Shown: positions 8,482-17,549, numbered from the stretch's first letter. The stretch is 64,000 nucleotides of DNA from Eubacteriales bacterium (GCA_030526665.1 JAUNCI010000002.1:1-64000), one strand, 5' to 3'. Numbers and translations are program-made. Notes: generated by a model not told the origin, from the letters alone.

Positions 8482-11400
8482 ATGGCAAGAAAAATGAAAA
8501 CCATGGATGGTAATCATGCAGCCGCTCATGCATCGTATGCATTCTCTGACGTAGCTGCTATTTTCCCAATCACTCCTTCATCTGTTATGGCTGAAGCTAC
8601 AGATGAATGGGCTACACAGGGAAGAAAAAACATTTTCGGTCAGGAAGTTCAGGTTACTGAAATGCAGTCAGAAGCCGGTGCAGCAGGTGCTGTTCACGGA
8701 TCACTTTCTGCTGGTGCTTTGACAACAACATACACAGCATCACAGGGTCTTTTACTTATGATCCCAAATCTTTACAAAATTGCTGGTGAACAGCTTCCGG
8801 GCGTTATCAACGTATCTGCTCGTGCACTTGCTTCACACGCACTGAACATCTTCGGTGATCACTCAGACGTTATGGCATGTCGTCAGACAGGTTGTGCTAT
8901 GCTCTGCGAATCATCTGTTCAGGAAGTAATGGACCTTACACCAGTTGCTCACCTTGCAGCAATCAAAGGTAAAGTTCCATTCATCAACTTCTTCGATGGT
9001 TTCCGTACATCACACGAAATCCAGAAAATCGAAACATGGGATTATGAAGATCTTGCAGATATGGCTGACTTCGATGCTATCCAGGCATTCAGAGATAACG
9101 CTTTGAATCCAAATCATCCATGTCAGAGAGGTTCTGCTCAGAACTCAGATATCTTCTTCCAGGCAAGAGAAGCATGTAACGAATACTACGATGCTCTTCC
9201 GGCAGTAGTACAGGAATACATGGACAAAGTTAACGCTAAACTTGGTACAGATTACAAACTCTTCAACTACTACGGAGCTGCTGATGCTGAAACAGTTATC
9301 ATCGCTATGGGTTCTGTAAACGATACAATTGAAGAAACAATCGACTACCTTGCAGCTCAGGGCAAAAAAGTTGGTGTTGTTAAAGTTCGTCTTTACAGAC
9401 CATTCTCAGCTGAAGCATTTGTTGCAGCTATCCCTGAAACTGTTAAAACAATCGCTGTTCTTGACAGAACAAAAGAACCTGGTTCTCTTGGCGAGCCACT
9501 TTACCTTGACGTTGTTGCTGCTCTTAAAGGCACAAAATTCGCTGACGTTAAGATTACATCCGGACGTTATGGTCTTGGATCAAAAGATACAACACCGGCT
9601 CAGATCGTTGCTGTATATGAAAACACAGAAAAAGAAAGATTCACAATCGGTATCAACGATGATGTTACAAATCTTTCTCTTGAAATCGGTGCTCCGATCG
9701 TTACTACACCAGAAGGAACAACAAACTGTAAATTCTGGGGTCTTGGTGCAGATGGTACTGTAGGTGCTAACAAAAACTCTATCAAGATCATTGGTGACAA
9801 TACAGACATGTATGCTCAGGCATACTTTGATTATGACTCTAAAAAATCAGGTGGTGTTACAATGTCTCACCTTCGTTTTGGTAAGACACCTATCAAATCA
9901 ACATACCTGATTCGTAAAGCAAACTTCGTTGCTTGTCATAATCCTTCATACATCAGAAAATACAACATGGTTCAGGAACTTGTTGATGGCGGTACATTCC
10001 TTCTTAACTGTAAATGGGATATGGCTGAACTTGAAGAACAGCTTCCAGGACAGGTTAAAGCATTCATCGCTAACCACAATATCAAATTCTACACAATCGA
10101 TGGTGTTAAAATTGGTATTGAAACAGGTATGGGACCAACTCGTATCAACACAATTCTTCAGTCAGCATTCTTCAAACTGACAGGAATCATTCCGGAAGAA
10201 CAGGCTATCGACCTTATGAAAGCAGCTGCAAAAGCTACTTACGGACGTAAAGGTGATGACATCGTTCAGAAAAACTGGGCAGCTATCGATGCAGGTGCAA
10301 AACAGGTAGTTGAAATTCAGGTTCCGGAAAGCTGGAAAAACGCTGAAGATGAAGGCCTTACAATGGGTCATGCAGAAGACGGACGTCAGGATGTTGTTGA
10401 TTTCGTAAATAACATTCAGGCTAAAGTTAATGCTCAGGAAGGTAACAACCTGCCTGTATCTGCATTCAAAGCTTATGTTGATGGTACAACACCAAGTGGT
10501 GCTGCAGCATACGAAAAACGTGGTATCGCAGTTAACGTTCCTGTATGGAATACAGAAAACTGTATCCAGTGTAACCGTTGTGCATATGTTTGCCCACACG
10601 CTGTTATCCGTCCGGTAGCTCTTACAGCTGAAGAAGCAGCTGCAGCTCCAGAAGGAATGCCAACACTTCCAATGACAGGTATGAAAGAATACACATTCTC
10701 TATGGCAGTATCTTCACTTGACTGTACAGGATGTGGATCTTGTGTAAACGTTTGCCCAGGTAAAAAAGGCAACAAAGCTCTTGAGATGGTTGCTATCGAC
10801 CAGACTCTTGAACAGCAGAAATACTTTGATTACGCAGTAACACTTCCAGAAAAAGAAGACGTAATTGCTAAATTCAAAGAAGCTACAGTGAAAGGTTCTC
10901 AGTTCAAACAGCCACTCCTTGAGTTCTCAGGCGCTTGTGCTGGTTGTGGAGAAACACCATACGCTAAATTAGTTACACAGTTATTCGGTGACAGAATGTA
11001 CATCGCAAACGCAACAGGATGCTCATCTATCTGGGGTAACTCTTCACCATCTACACCATATACAGTAAACGCTAAAGGACAGGGTCCTGCATGGTCTAAC
11101 TCACTGTTCGAAGACAATGCTGAATTTGGTTATGGTATGCTTCTCGCTCAGAAAGCTATCCGTGATGGTCTGAAAACAAAAGTAGAAGATCTTGCAGCAA
11201 ATGCTGAAAAAGAAGACGTTAAAGCAGCAGCTCAGGAATGGCTTGATACATTCTCTGTAGGTGTTACAAACGGACCTGCTACAGACAAACTTGTTGCAGC
11301 TCTTGAAGCATGTGATTGCGACAAAGCGAAAGAAATCCTTGCACAGAAAGACTTCCTTGCTAAGAAATCTCAGTGGATCTTCGGTGGTGACGGATGGGCT

Positions 11401-12018
11401 TATGATATCGGTTTCGGTGGTGTTGACCATGTTCTCGCAAGCGGACAGGACATCAACGTTATGGTATTCGATACAGAAGTTTACTCAAACACTGGTGGAC
11501 AGGCTTCTAAAGCTACACCAACAGGTGCTATCGCTCAGTTCGCAGCCGGTGGTAAAGAAGTGAAGAAGAAAGATATGGCTTCTATCGCTATGTCTTATGG
11601 CTATGTATACGTAGCTCAGGTTTCTATGGGTGCTGACTTCAACCAGACAGTGAAAGCTATCGCTGAAGCAGAAGCATATCCGGGACCATCACTTATCATC
11701 TGCTATGCTCCATGTATCAACCATGGTATCAAGAAAACAATGGCTAAAGCACAGACAGAAGAAGAACTGGCAGTAAAAGTTGGTTACTGGCATAACTTCA
11801 GATTCAACCCAGCAGCTGAAGGCAACAAGTTCTCACTTGATTCTAAAGCTCCTGAAATGGACGGATACGATGAATTCCTTAACGGCGAAGTTCGTTACAA
11901 TTCTCTGAAACGTCAGAATCCTGAAAAAGCTGCTAGACTGTTCGCTAAGAACCAGGCAGAAGCAAAAGAAAGATATGATTACCTGAACAAACTCATCACT
12001 CTCTATGGTGCTGAATAA
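8482..12018 (+). CDS. nifJ: Pyruvate:ferredoxin (flavodoxin) oxidoreductase
   Basis: This 1178-residue single-chain enzyme oxidises pyruvate to acetyl-CoA and CO2 and reduces ferredoxin. Domains in order are: the pyrimidine-binding N-terminal part (starts MKTMDGNHAAAHASYAFSDV-like); domain II; the gamma domain (about 420-640); a 2[4Fe-4S] ferredoxin domain with Cys694-697-700-704 and Cys748-751-754-758; and the TPP-binding domain with GGDGWAYDIGFGG near 968 and NTGGQ. The proximal cluster cysteines appear in CAGCGE (819, 822) and GCSS (847). AAGGAGG sits 7 nt before the ATG. Codon choice is strongly biased (ACA, CTT, GGT, AAA), as expected for a very highly expressed gene. It is monocistronic, with its own promoter and terminator. 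Confidence 0.97.
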   Translation: MARKMKTMDGNHAAAHASYAFSDVAAIFPITPSSVMAEATDEWATQGRKNIFGQEVQVTEMQSEAGAAGAVHGSLSAGALTTTYTASQGLLLMIPNLYKIAGEQLPGVINVSARALASHALNIFGDHSDVMACRQTGCAMLCESSVQEVMDLTPVAHLAAIKGKVPFINFFDGFRTSHEIQKIETWDYEDLADMADFDAIQAFRDNALNPNHPCQRGSAQNSDIFFQAREACNEYYDALPAVVQEYMDKVNAKLGTDYKLFNYYGAADAETVIIAMGSVNDTIEETIDYLAAQGKKVGVVKVRLYRPFSAEAFVAAIPETVKTIAVLDRTKEPGSLGEPLYLDVVAALKGTKFADVKITSGRYGLGSKDTTPAQIVAVYENTEKERFTIGINDDVTNLSLEIGAPIVTTPEGTTNCKFWGLGADGTVGANKNSIKIIGDNTDMYAQAYFDYDSKKSGGVTMSHLRFGKTPIKSTYLIRKANFVACHNPSYIRKYNMVQELVDGGTFLLNCKWDMAELEEQLPGQVKAFIANHNIKFYTIDGVKIGIETGMGPTRINTILQSAFFKLTGIIPEEQAIDLMKAAAKATYGRKGDDIVQKNWAAIDAGAKQVVEIQVPESWKNAEDEGLTMGHAEDGRQDVVDFVNNIQAKVNAQEGNNLPVSAFKAYVDGTTPSGAAAYEKRGIAVNVPVWNTENCIQCNRCAYVCPHAVIRPVALTAEEAAAAPEGMPTLPMTGMKEYTFSMAVSSLDCTGCGSCVNVCPGKKGNKALEMVAIDQTLEQQKYFDYAVTLPEKEDVIAKFKEATVKGSQFKQPLLEFSGACAGCGETPYAKLVTQLFGDRMYIANATGCSSIWGNSSPSTPYTVNAKGQGPAWSNSLFEDNAEFGYGMLLAQKAIRDGLKTKVEDLAANAEKEDVKAAAQEWLDTFSVGVTNGPATDKLVAALEACDCDKAKEILAQKDFLAKKSQWIFGGDGWAYDIGFGGVDHVLASGQDINVMVFDTEVYSNTGGQASKATPTGAIAQFAAGGKEVKKKDMASIAMSYGYVYVAQVSMGADFNQTVKAIAEAEAYPGPSLIICYAPCINHGIKKTMAKAQTEEELAVKVGYWHNFRFNPAAEGNKFSLDSKAPEMDGYDEFLNGEVRYNSLKRQNPEKAARLFAKNQAEAKERYDYLNKLITLYGAE

Positions 12019-12050
12019 TTCGGTATAATCTTGGATTTTATCAAATAAAT

Positions 12051-12087
12051 AAAAATGGCGCTGCACTTTATGTGCAGCGTCTTTTTT
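12051..12087 (+). terminator. nifJ terminator
   Basis: The 8-bp GC-rich stem CGCTGCAC/GTGCAGCG (12059-12066 with 12072-12079) has a 5-nt loop and is followed by a T-run. Confidence 0.88.
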
Positions 12088-12152
12088 GTATAATAGGAAT
12101 CTGTGTTTCCTATTATACTATAAAGTTTGTGATAGTGTTTTTTTGAAACACT
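12088..12152. other. Two further perfect hairpins after the nifJ terminator
   Basis: A 12-bp perfect inverted repeat (12088-12099 with 12107-12118, 7-nt loop) is followed by a 7-bp one (AGTGTTT 12134-12140 with AAACACT 12146-12152). Each arm of the first contains TATAAT or ATTATA. No gene is here; the rest of 12019-12308 holds only the likely cobT promoter and leader. Confidence 0.6.
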
Positions 12153-12198
12153 TAATTCTAATGCGCCAATACTTCTTTTCATTTTATTTTGGTTATAT

Positions 12199-12204
12199 TA
12201 TAAT
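12199..12204 (+). promoter_or_regulatory. Possible -10 of the cobT operon
   Basis: TATAAT lies about 105 nt before cobT. The -35 position (TTTTCA, 12176-12181) is weak. No cobalamin-riboswitch consensus is visible in the leader that would follow. Confidence 0.4.
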
Positions 12205-12308
12205 AGTAATGTTTGGAACTCGATTTGAATCTAAAACGTTTATTGAAATTGAATAGGTAAAAGTTACAAATAAACATTAATTAAACAAAAAAGAAAGCTG
12301 GTAGAAAG

Positions 12309-13376
12309 ATGGGTAACATAAGCACACTGATCGATGAAACTTTGAAAAATATTCGTCCTCTGGATATGGAGGTTATGAAACTTACTCAAAAAAGATGGGA
12401 TAACATTGCCAAGCCACTGCATTCGCTGGGAAAATTAGAAGAAATGCATACACAGATTGCCGGTATTCAGCGCAATTCAAAACCTTCGTATAAAAAACGT
12501 GCTCTTGTTGCCATGTGTGCGGATAATGGAGTTGTTGCAGAAGGTGTTACTCAAACCGGGCAGGAGGTTACCGGAATTGTTGCCGAAAACTTTCTCAAAG
12601 GTGAGACAACTGTATGTGTGATGTGCAGACAATGTGGTGTAGATATCTATCCGGTCGATATGGGGATGATCTCAGACACAAAAGTACGTACGGATCATAA
12701 GGTTATGTATGGGACTCATAATCTGGCAAAAGAACCGGCAATGAGCAGAGAACAGGCCATTCAGGGTATTGAAGGCGGTATCAAAATGGCGTATGAACTC
12801 AAAGAAAAAGGTTATGAAATGCTTCTCACCGGTGAAATGGGGATTGGAAATACAACCACTAGCAGTGCAATTGCATCTGTTCTTTTGGATGTTCCGGTTG
12901 AGAAAATGACAGGACGAGGAGCAGGTCTCACAAGCGAAGGACTAGTTCGCAAAATTAATGCAATCAAACAGGGAATTGCAATCAATCAGCCGGATAAAGA
13001 TGATCCAATCGATGTATTAGCGAAAGTCGGTGGTTTGGATATTGCCGGACTTGCCGGTGTATTTCTCGGTGGTGCAGCATGTCAAATCCCGGTTCTCATG
13101 GATGGATTTATTTCCTGTGTTGCAGCTTTGATTGCGATTCGTATCTGTCCGGCTGCAGCGGATTACATTCTGGCATCACACGTTTCACAGGAACCTGCGG
13201 CTCATCAGATATTGGATTCTGTCGGAAAAGAAGCTATTTTACATGCCAATATGTGTCTGGGAGAAGGCACAGGGGCTGCAGCTCTTCTTCCAATTCTTGA
13301 TCTGGCCTCAGAAGTTTATGTTTCTATGAGTACTTTTGAAGACATCAATGTTGAACAGTACGAAGAATTAGAATAA
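12309..13376 (+). CDS. cobT: Nicotinate-nucleotide-dimethylbenzimidazole phosphoribosyltransferase
   Basis: The 355-residue enzyme makes alpha-ribazole phosphate from nicotinate mononucleotide and a lower-ligand base, for the nucleotide loop of cobalamin. Family marks are GEMGIGNTTTSSA in the middle and the catalytic Glu319 in LGEGTGA near the C-terminus. It is the first gene of a nucleotide-loop operon (cobT, cobU, cobS, a CobU-like gene, a phosphatase gene) with 12 bases to cobU. The ribosome site (GGTAGAAAG) is weak. The base it uses (dimethylbenzimidazole or another) cannot be read from the sequence. Confidence 0.94.
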   Translation: MGNISTLIDETLKNIRPLDMEVMKLTQKRWDNIAKPLHSLGKLEEMHTQIAGIQRNSKPSYKKRALVAMCADNGVVAEGVTQTGQEVTGIVAENFLKGETTVCVMCRQCGVDIYPVDMGMISDTKVRTDHKVMYGTHNLAKEPAMSREQAIQGIEGGIKMAYELKEKGYEMLLTGEMGIGNTTTSSAIASVLLDVPVEKMTGRGAGLTSEGLVRKINAIKQGIAINQPDKDDPIDVLAKVGGLDIAGLAGVFLGGAACQIPVLMDGFISCVAALIAIRICPAAADYILASHVSQEPAAHQILDSVGKEAILHANMCLGEGTGAAALLPILDLASEVYVSMSTFEDINVEQYEELE

Positions 13377-13388
13377 AAGAGGAATCTT

Positions 13389-13919
13389 ATGTTTGTTGTA
13401 GTTACCGGAGGAAGCGGCAGTGGAAAATCTGCATATGCAGAAGGTCGTGTCGTAAACTTTCAAAATAAGGAACGTACTTACATTGCAACAATGTTTCCGT
13501 TTGATGCGGAAAGTCATAAACGTATAGCAAGACATCGAGAAATGCGCAAAGATAAAGGCTTTGAGACGGTTGAATGTTATACAAATCTAAAAGATGTTCG
13601 CGTACCTGATGGTGGAACCGTTCTTTTGGAATGTATGTCAAATCTGACTGCTAATGAGATGTTTCAGGACCAGGGGGCAAAAGAAAATACGGTAGAGGAA
13701 ATTATGAAAGGAATTCTTTCACTTCGTCAGCAGTGTGAACATTTAATTGTTGTAACCAATGAAATATTTTCAGATGCTTTTTCGTATGAAAAGGAAACAA
13801 AAACATATCTGAAATATCTGGGTGAAATTAATGCAAAAATTTCGGAAATGGCAGATGAAGTCGTTGAAGTGGTATACGGTATTCCGGTTTATCATAAAAA
13901 GTATTTGGAGAAGATCTGA
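13389..13919 (+). CDS. cobU: Adenosylcobinamide kinase / adenosylcobinamide-phosphate guanylyltransferase
   Basis: The 176-residue bifunctional enzyme phosphorylates adenosylcobinamide and then transfers GMP to it. The P-loop GGSGSGKS is at residues 7-14, and the guanylylation-site region YIATMFPFDAESHKRIARH ends at His49, the expected GMP carrier. Length is normal for CobU. Its TGA overlaps the cobS ATG by one base (TGATG), so the two are translationally coupled. Confidence 0.93.
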   Translation: MFVVVTGGSGSGKSAYAEGRVVNFQNKERTYIATMFPFDAESHKRIARHREMRKDKGFETVECYTNLKDVRVPDGGTVLLECMSNLTANEMFQDQGAKENTVEEIMKGILSLRQQCEHLIVVTNEIFSDAFSYEKETKTYLKYLGEINAKISEMADEVVEVVYGIPVYHKKYLEKI

Positions 13920-14689
13920 TGAAAAAATTATGGAATAATTTTAAAGTTGCTTTTGCAATGTTTTCAAAAATACCAATGCCGATGGCAGACTGGAATAAAG
14001 AAAACATGAAGTATATGTTTTGTTTTTTCCCTATGATCGGAATTGTGATTGGAGCACTTAGTATTTTGGCAGCATGGATCGGTACTCGTTTTTCATTTCA
14101 TCCGTTATTTGTAACGGTAATTATGATTTTAATTTCGATTTTTGTTACGGGTGGAATCCATGTGGATGGATTATTAGATACATCCGATGCCATGAGTTCG
14201 TGGCAGGAGAGAAGCAGACGTCTGGAGATTCTGAAAGATTCCAATGCCGGAGCTTTTGCCGTTATTACTGCCGGAGTATATTTTTTATTGTGGATCGGAA
14301 GCTACATTCAAATGTATAAAAATTTAAAAGCAGTTTGTGTTATGGCACTTGTATTTATTCTTTCCAGAAGTTTATCGGGAATTGGCGTTGTTTCAATACC
14401 AAAAGCCAGAACCGATGGAACAGTTGCCGAATTTTCCAGAAATTCTGCAGAAAAAAGAGTTCGTATTATTTTGATTGGATATGTAATTGTTTTGTACTGT
14501 GGAATGATATACATACAGCCGGTTTATGGTGTCTGTGCTTCGGTTTGTTCCATTCTTGTATATTTTTACTACAAGCACATGGCAATGAAATACTTCGGAG
14601 GAACGACCGGAGATCTGGCAGGATTTTTCCTGTGTTTATGCGAACTGGGATGTGCTTGTGTAATCTCGATCGCAAATGTATTTTGTTAA
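13919..14689 (+). CDS. cobS: Adenosylcobinamide-GDP ribazoletransferase (cobalamin synthase)
   Basis: The 256-residue membrane enzyme joins adenosylcobinamide-GDP and alpha-ribazole (phosphate) in the last step of cobalamin assembly. It has FSKIPMP near the N-terminus, the hallmark GGIHVDGLLDTSDA (from residue 78) that binds metal and substrate, several hydrophobic helices, and GGTTGDLAG near the C-terminus. It follows cobU with a one-base overlap and precedes a CobU-like gene by 23 bases. Confidence 0.94.
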   Translation: MKKLWNNFKVAFAMFSKIPMPMADWNKENMKYMFCFFPMIGIVIGALSILAAWIGTRFSFHPLFVTVIMILISIFVTGGIHVDGLLDTSDAMSSWQERSRRLEILKDSNAGAFAVITAGVYFLLWIGSYIQMYKNLKAVCVMALVFILSRSLSGIGVVSIPKARTDGTVAEFSRNSAEKRVRIILIGYVIVLYCGMIYIQPVYGVCASVCSILVYFYYKHMAMKYFGGTTGDLAGFFLCLCELGCACVISIANVFC

Positions 14690-14712
14690 TTTGACAGGAG
14701 AGGCTTTTTTAT

Positions 14713-15126
14713 ATGATCTTAGTAATTGGCGGTGCATTTCAGGGAAAAACAGAATATGCACAGAAAACTTATCAAAAACGGGAATGGATGGACTGTGAAC
14801 AGGTGGATTGGTACGATTGTGATTCGGTCCAAAAAATCATAGAAATTATATGTGGCTTCTCCGGAATTCTGCATTTCGAAAAGGTGATTCGTTACATGGT
14901 TGAAGCAAAGATTGATTATAGTGCTTTTGCGGAAATGATTATCGAAAAATGTTCAGATACTATTTTTACGATACAGGAAGTAGGATATGGTGTAGTTCCT
15001 ATTGATGCAAAAGACCGTGAATACAGAGAGGCTGTTGGCAGAATTGCAACAAAACTTGCAGCTTACAGTAACCAGGTCGTTCGAGTTGTTTGTGGAATCG
15101 GAACGGTCATAAAAAATGAAAAGTAA
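14713..15126 (+). CDS. Short CobU-like P-loop protein
   Basis: The 137-residue protein begins MILVIGGAFQGKT, a P-loop like that of CobU. Its C-terminal third (EVGYGVVPIDAKDREYREAVG) resembles the end of CobU, where the same contact to the corrinoid is made. The central guanylylation region with its histidine, present in the full CobU two genes upstream, is missing. It may be a kinase-only CobU variant or a regulatory paralogue. Its place between cobS and the phosphatase gene supports a role in cobinamide handling. The family link is clear; the activity is inference. Confidence 0.7.
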   Translation: MILVIGGAFQGKTEYAQKTYQKREWMDCEQVDWYDCDSVQKIIEIICGFSGILHFEKVIRYMVEAKIDYSAFAEMIIEKCSDTIFTIQEVGYGVVPIDAKDREYREAVGRIATKLAAYSNQVVRVVCGIGTVIKNEK

Positions 15127-15169
15127 TGATTGAGACCGATACTATAAAAATTACTTTGGGGGAAGCGTT

Positions 15170-15808
15170 ATGGAGATATATTTGATACGCCACGGAAAAA
15201 CATATGGCAATAGTTTATCCAGATATATAGGGGTTACCGATGAACCACTATGTGAAAGCGGGATAGAGGAATTGAAAGCCATTGCCGTCGGTGAACAGTA
15301 TCCCAGGCTATCCAGAGTATATACCTCGGATTTAAAAAGAACCATTGAAACTGCGAAAATTCTGTTTCCGGATGCTGATCGAAAAATTGTAAATGATCTC
15401 AGAGAGTGTGATTTTGGTGAGTTTGAAAATAAAAATTACAAAGAACTTGACGGGAATGAAAATTATCAGAAATGGGTAGACAGTAATGGTGAATTACCGT
15501 TTCCGGGTGGTGAAAGTCGAGAAGACTGTTTGAAACGTCAGGTTAATGCATTTTTTCAATGTATACGCGAGCTGGAAGCAGAAAAAATCGACCAGGCTGG
15601 TTTTGTAGTACATGGAGGAACAATCATGCACATAATGGAAGCACTATGTACGATAAATAAAAAGTTTTATGAATGGCATGTTGGGAATGGTGCCGGTTAC
15701 CATGTCAAAATTCTAAAATCGCAAAATAATATTCTGAATAACAAAAGTGCGTTTATAAAAGGATTGCTGAATTCCCTGGAATATCAAATTGAATTGATTC
15801 AATCATGA
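15170..15808 (+). CDS. cobC: Histidine phosphatase, probable alpha-ribazole phosphatase
   Basis: The 212-residue protein starts MEIYLIRHGKT, the phosphohistidine motif of the phosphoglycerate-mutase-like superfamily, with the second catalytic His in VVHGGTIMH. A role removing phosphate from alpha-ribazole or cobalamin 5'-phosphate is inferred from its place directly after the cobTUS genes. Sequence alone cannot separate CobC from other small histidine phosphatases. GGGGGAAG lies before the ATG. Confidence 0.78.
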   Translation: MEIYLIRHGKTYGNSLSRYIGVTDEPLCESGIEELKAIAVGEQYPRLSRVYTSDLKRTIETAKILFPDADRKIVNDLRECDFGEFENKNYKELDGNENYQKWVDSNGELPFPGGESREDCLKRQVNAFFQCIRELEAEKIDQAGFVVHGGTIMHIMEALCTINKKFYEWHVGNGAGYHVKILKSQNNILNNKSAFIKGLLNSLEYQIELIQS

Positions 15809-15856
15809 TCTATTTCATAACTTATATGCAGTAAATAAAAGGTACGAGAGGTTTTT

Positions 15857-16384
15857 ATGAGAGATATTGATATAACCGATTTACAAGTCTTTTTGAAGGA
15901 ACATCAGGAGGATAAACTGGAATTTTCTTCCTGTAATCGAATCGTTCTTCCGGATCCCAATATGACGGTGGAACAGTTTCTGGCAAGTTTAAAATTGCCT
16001 TTTGAAGTTATTGCGATGCCGGCAGGATTTGTATGCCAGCCTATGGAAAAACATAGTTTTTCAATGTATATAGATGGTCAATGGTTTTTATTAAAAACAT
16101 GGCCGGAATTATATCAAAATAAAACTGCAGATCAGCAGGTGGACGCTGTGATTTTTAATCGACAGATTCTGAAGAATATTTTTAAAATTGAGAATATAGT
16201 GGAAGATGAAAGATTATTATTGATGGACAATAGTTTTCGGATCGATGAACTGACAAAAATTGCAGATCGAATGAAGGGAGTACTTTTTTTATTACACCCT
16301 ATTTCACGAGAAGAAATCGAATTGTGTCTAAAGAATGAAATAGAGTTGCCGCCAATGTCATTTTGTGTTGAAGTGCTTGCATAA
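15857..16384 (+). CDS. DUF1015 C-terminal-half protein
   Basis: The 175-residue protein matches only the second half of DUF1015 proteins (normally about 400 residues). It shows the HSFSMYIDGQWFLL strand, the QVDAVIFNRQIL segment, a DEL-like region, and LHPISREEI followed by the closing ELPPMSF, where the full family has MPPKST. The N-terminal half is absent, and the 48-base gap upstream has its own start and no remnant of it. It could be a natural half-length version or a decayed copy. It is transcribed in the same direction as the cob genes; no function is known. Confidence 0.6.
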   Translation: MRDIDITDLQVFLKEHQEDKLEFSSCNRIVLPDPNMTVEQFLASLKLPFEVIAMPAGFVCQPMEKHSFSMYIDGQWFLLKTWPELYQNKTADQQVDAVIFNRQILKNIFKIENIVEDERLLLMDNSFRIDELTKIADRMKGVLFLLHPISREEIELCLKNEIELPPMSFCVEVLA

Positions 16385-16434
16385 TACTCCGAAATCATGT
16401 ATATTTAAAGTTGTATTGATAAGGAGGAACACTC

Positions 16435-16848
16435 ATGAAAAAAACTTGTTTAGCAATATTAATGCTTGTTTTTGTATTAAGCATGGCAGGATGTGGATTT
16501 GAACAAAGTGCTGAGGCAATTGTAACGGTTGTAAGAGAGACACCTACACCGGTTCCGACAGCAACACCGATTCCAACACCAACACCTGAAGCGGTAGCTA
16601 CTCCGGTTCCGGAAGTTGTTACAGAAACAACACCTAGCGGTGCAGTCGTTACTGTTCAGAGTGGAACATATACATTGACTTCAGATGTAAACTTAAGATC
16701 TGACTGTAGTACGGATGCAACACCACTTGTAGGTATTCCGAATGGTACAGTACTGACAAGTACAGGTGTATGTGAAAATGGATGGCTTCGTGTTGAATAC
16801 AATGGACAGGTTGGATACATTACAAATGAGTTTGCGACAGCTTCATAA
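16435..16848 (+). CDS. SH3-domain lipoprotein
   Basis: The 137-residue protein has a lipoprotein signal peptide with lipobox LSMAGC (Cys21), then a Thr-Pro linker (TPTPVPTATPIPTPTPE region, about residues 37-62). A bacterial SH3 domain (about 75-137) follows with VNLRSDCSTDATPLVGIPNGT and GWLRVEYNGQVGYI. Bacterial SH3 domains usually bind the cell wall. AAGGAGG lies 8 nt before the ATG. The gene is followed by a strong terminator. Confidence 0.85.
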   Translation: MKKTCLAILMLVFVLSMAGCGFEQSAEAIVTVVRETPTPVPTATPIPTPTPEAVATPVPEVVTETTPSGAVVTVQSGTYTLTSDVNLRSDCSTDATPLVGIPNGTVLTSTGVCENGWLRVEYNGQVGYITNEFATAS

Positions 16849-16890
16849 GTGATTGAATATAGAACGTAAGTGAATTCAGAAGAAAAAACG

Positions 16891-16926
16891 AAAGGCTTGA
16901 GATGTGAAATCTCAAGCCTTTTTTGT
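16891..16926. terminator. Bidirectional terminator
   Basis: A perfect 13-bp stem (16891-16903 with 16909-16921) with a 5-nt loop is flanked by an A-run and a T-run. It separates the convergent SH3 lipoprotein and luxS genes. A second GTCCGC/GCGGAC palindrome lies at about 16967-16980, just after luxS. Confidence 0.88.
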
Positions 16927-16998
16927 AACTTCGCACCTCTCGTGAGTGAGAGATTGAGAGAGTTGATGTCCGCTTGCGGACTTTGGTCTATCATAACA

Positions 16999-17478
16999 TT
17001 ACTCAGGATATACGAGACGATCTTCTGTAATATGATAAAGTACTTCATCCAGATATTTTTTTGCCAGATATCTGGCCATTCCAAGATTCATATCAAGGTA
17101 ATTTCCGCAGTCTTTTGCAGAGGCTCCCGGAACTTCACCTTCATAATCGCGAATAAATTCAAATGTACGGATCATAAGTGGAAGAATATCTTTTGACTCA
17201 AAATCACCGTTCAACAGGAGATAGTTTCCGGTACGGCAGCCCATCGGTCCCCAGTAAATCATTTTTGAACCGAATTCAGCATCGTTTCTCAGATAAGTAG
17301 CTGCCAGATGTTCAATTGTGTGAAGCTCGGCAGTATTCATGACAGGTTCTTCGTTTGGTGAGGTCATACGAATATCAAAAGTGGTAATTGTACTGTCACC
17401 AACCGGATCTTTTCTGGAAACATAAACTCCTGGCTGAAGTTTGATATGATCAATTGTAAAACTTGTGATTTTTTTCAT
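16999..17478 (-). CDS. luxS: S-ribosylhomocysteine lyase
   Basis: The 159-residue enzyme splits S-ribosylhomocysteine into homocysteine and the autoinducer-2 precursor. Metal ligands His53 and His57 (HTIEH, with Glu56) and Cys124 (KDCGNY), plus the catalytic Cys81 in GPMGCRTG, are all present. The start is preceded by GTGAGGA on the minus strand. It stands alone; no pfs gene is nearby. The role in the activated methyl cycle is certain, while a signalling role is not shown. Confidence 0.96.
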   Translation of the reverse strand: MKKITSFTIDHIKLQPGVYVSRKDPVGDSTITTFDIRMTSPNEEPVMNTAELHTIEHLAATYLRNDAEFGSKMIYWGPMGCRTGNYLLLNGDFESKDILPLMIRTFEFIRDYEGEVPGASAKDCGNYLDMNLGMARYLAKKYLDEVLYHITEDRLVYPE

Positions 17479-17529
17479 GGATTAATCCTCACTTTTCTGT
17501 TTTTATAGTCTTTTTTTATGATGTTTTTG

Positions 17530-17549
17530 AAATTATCGAATGATAATTT
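17530..17549. promoter_or_regulatory. AT-rich inverted repeat in the luxS leader region
   Basis: AAATTATC (17530-17537) and GATAATTT (17542-17549) form a perfect 8-bp palindrome with a 4-nt loop, 50 nt upstream of luxS. A second, ATCATT/AATGAT, lies near 17588-17602. Function unknown. The remainder of 17479-17645 shows no gene. Confidence 0.3.

Noticed and set aside
12088..12308. Cobalamin riboswitch before cobT
   Set aside because: No B12-box-like core is visible in the leader.
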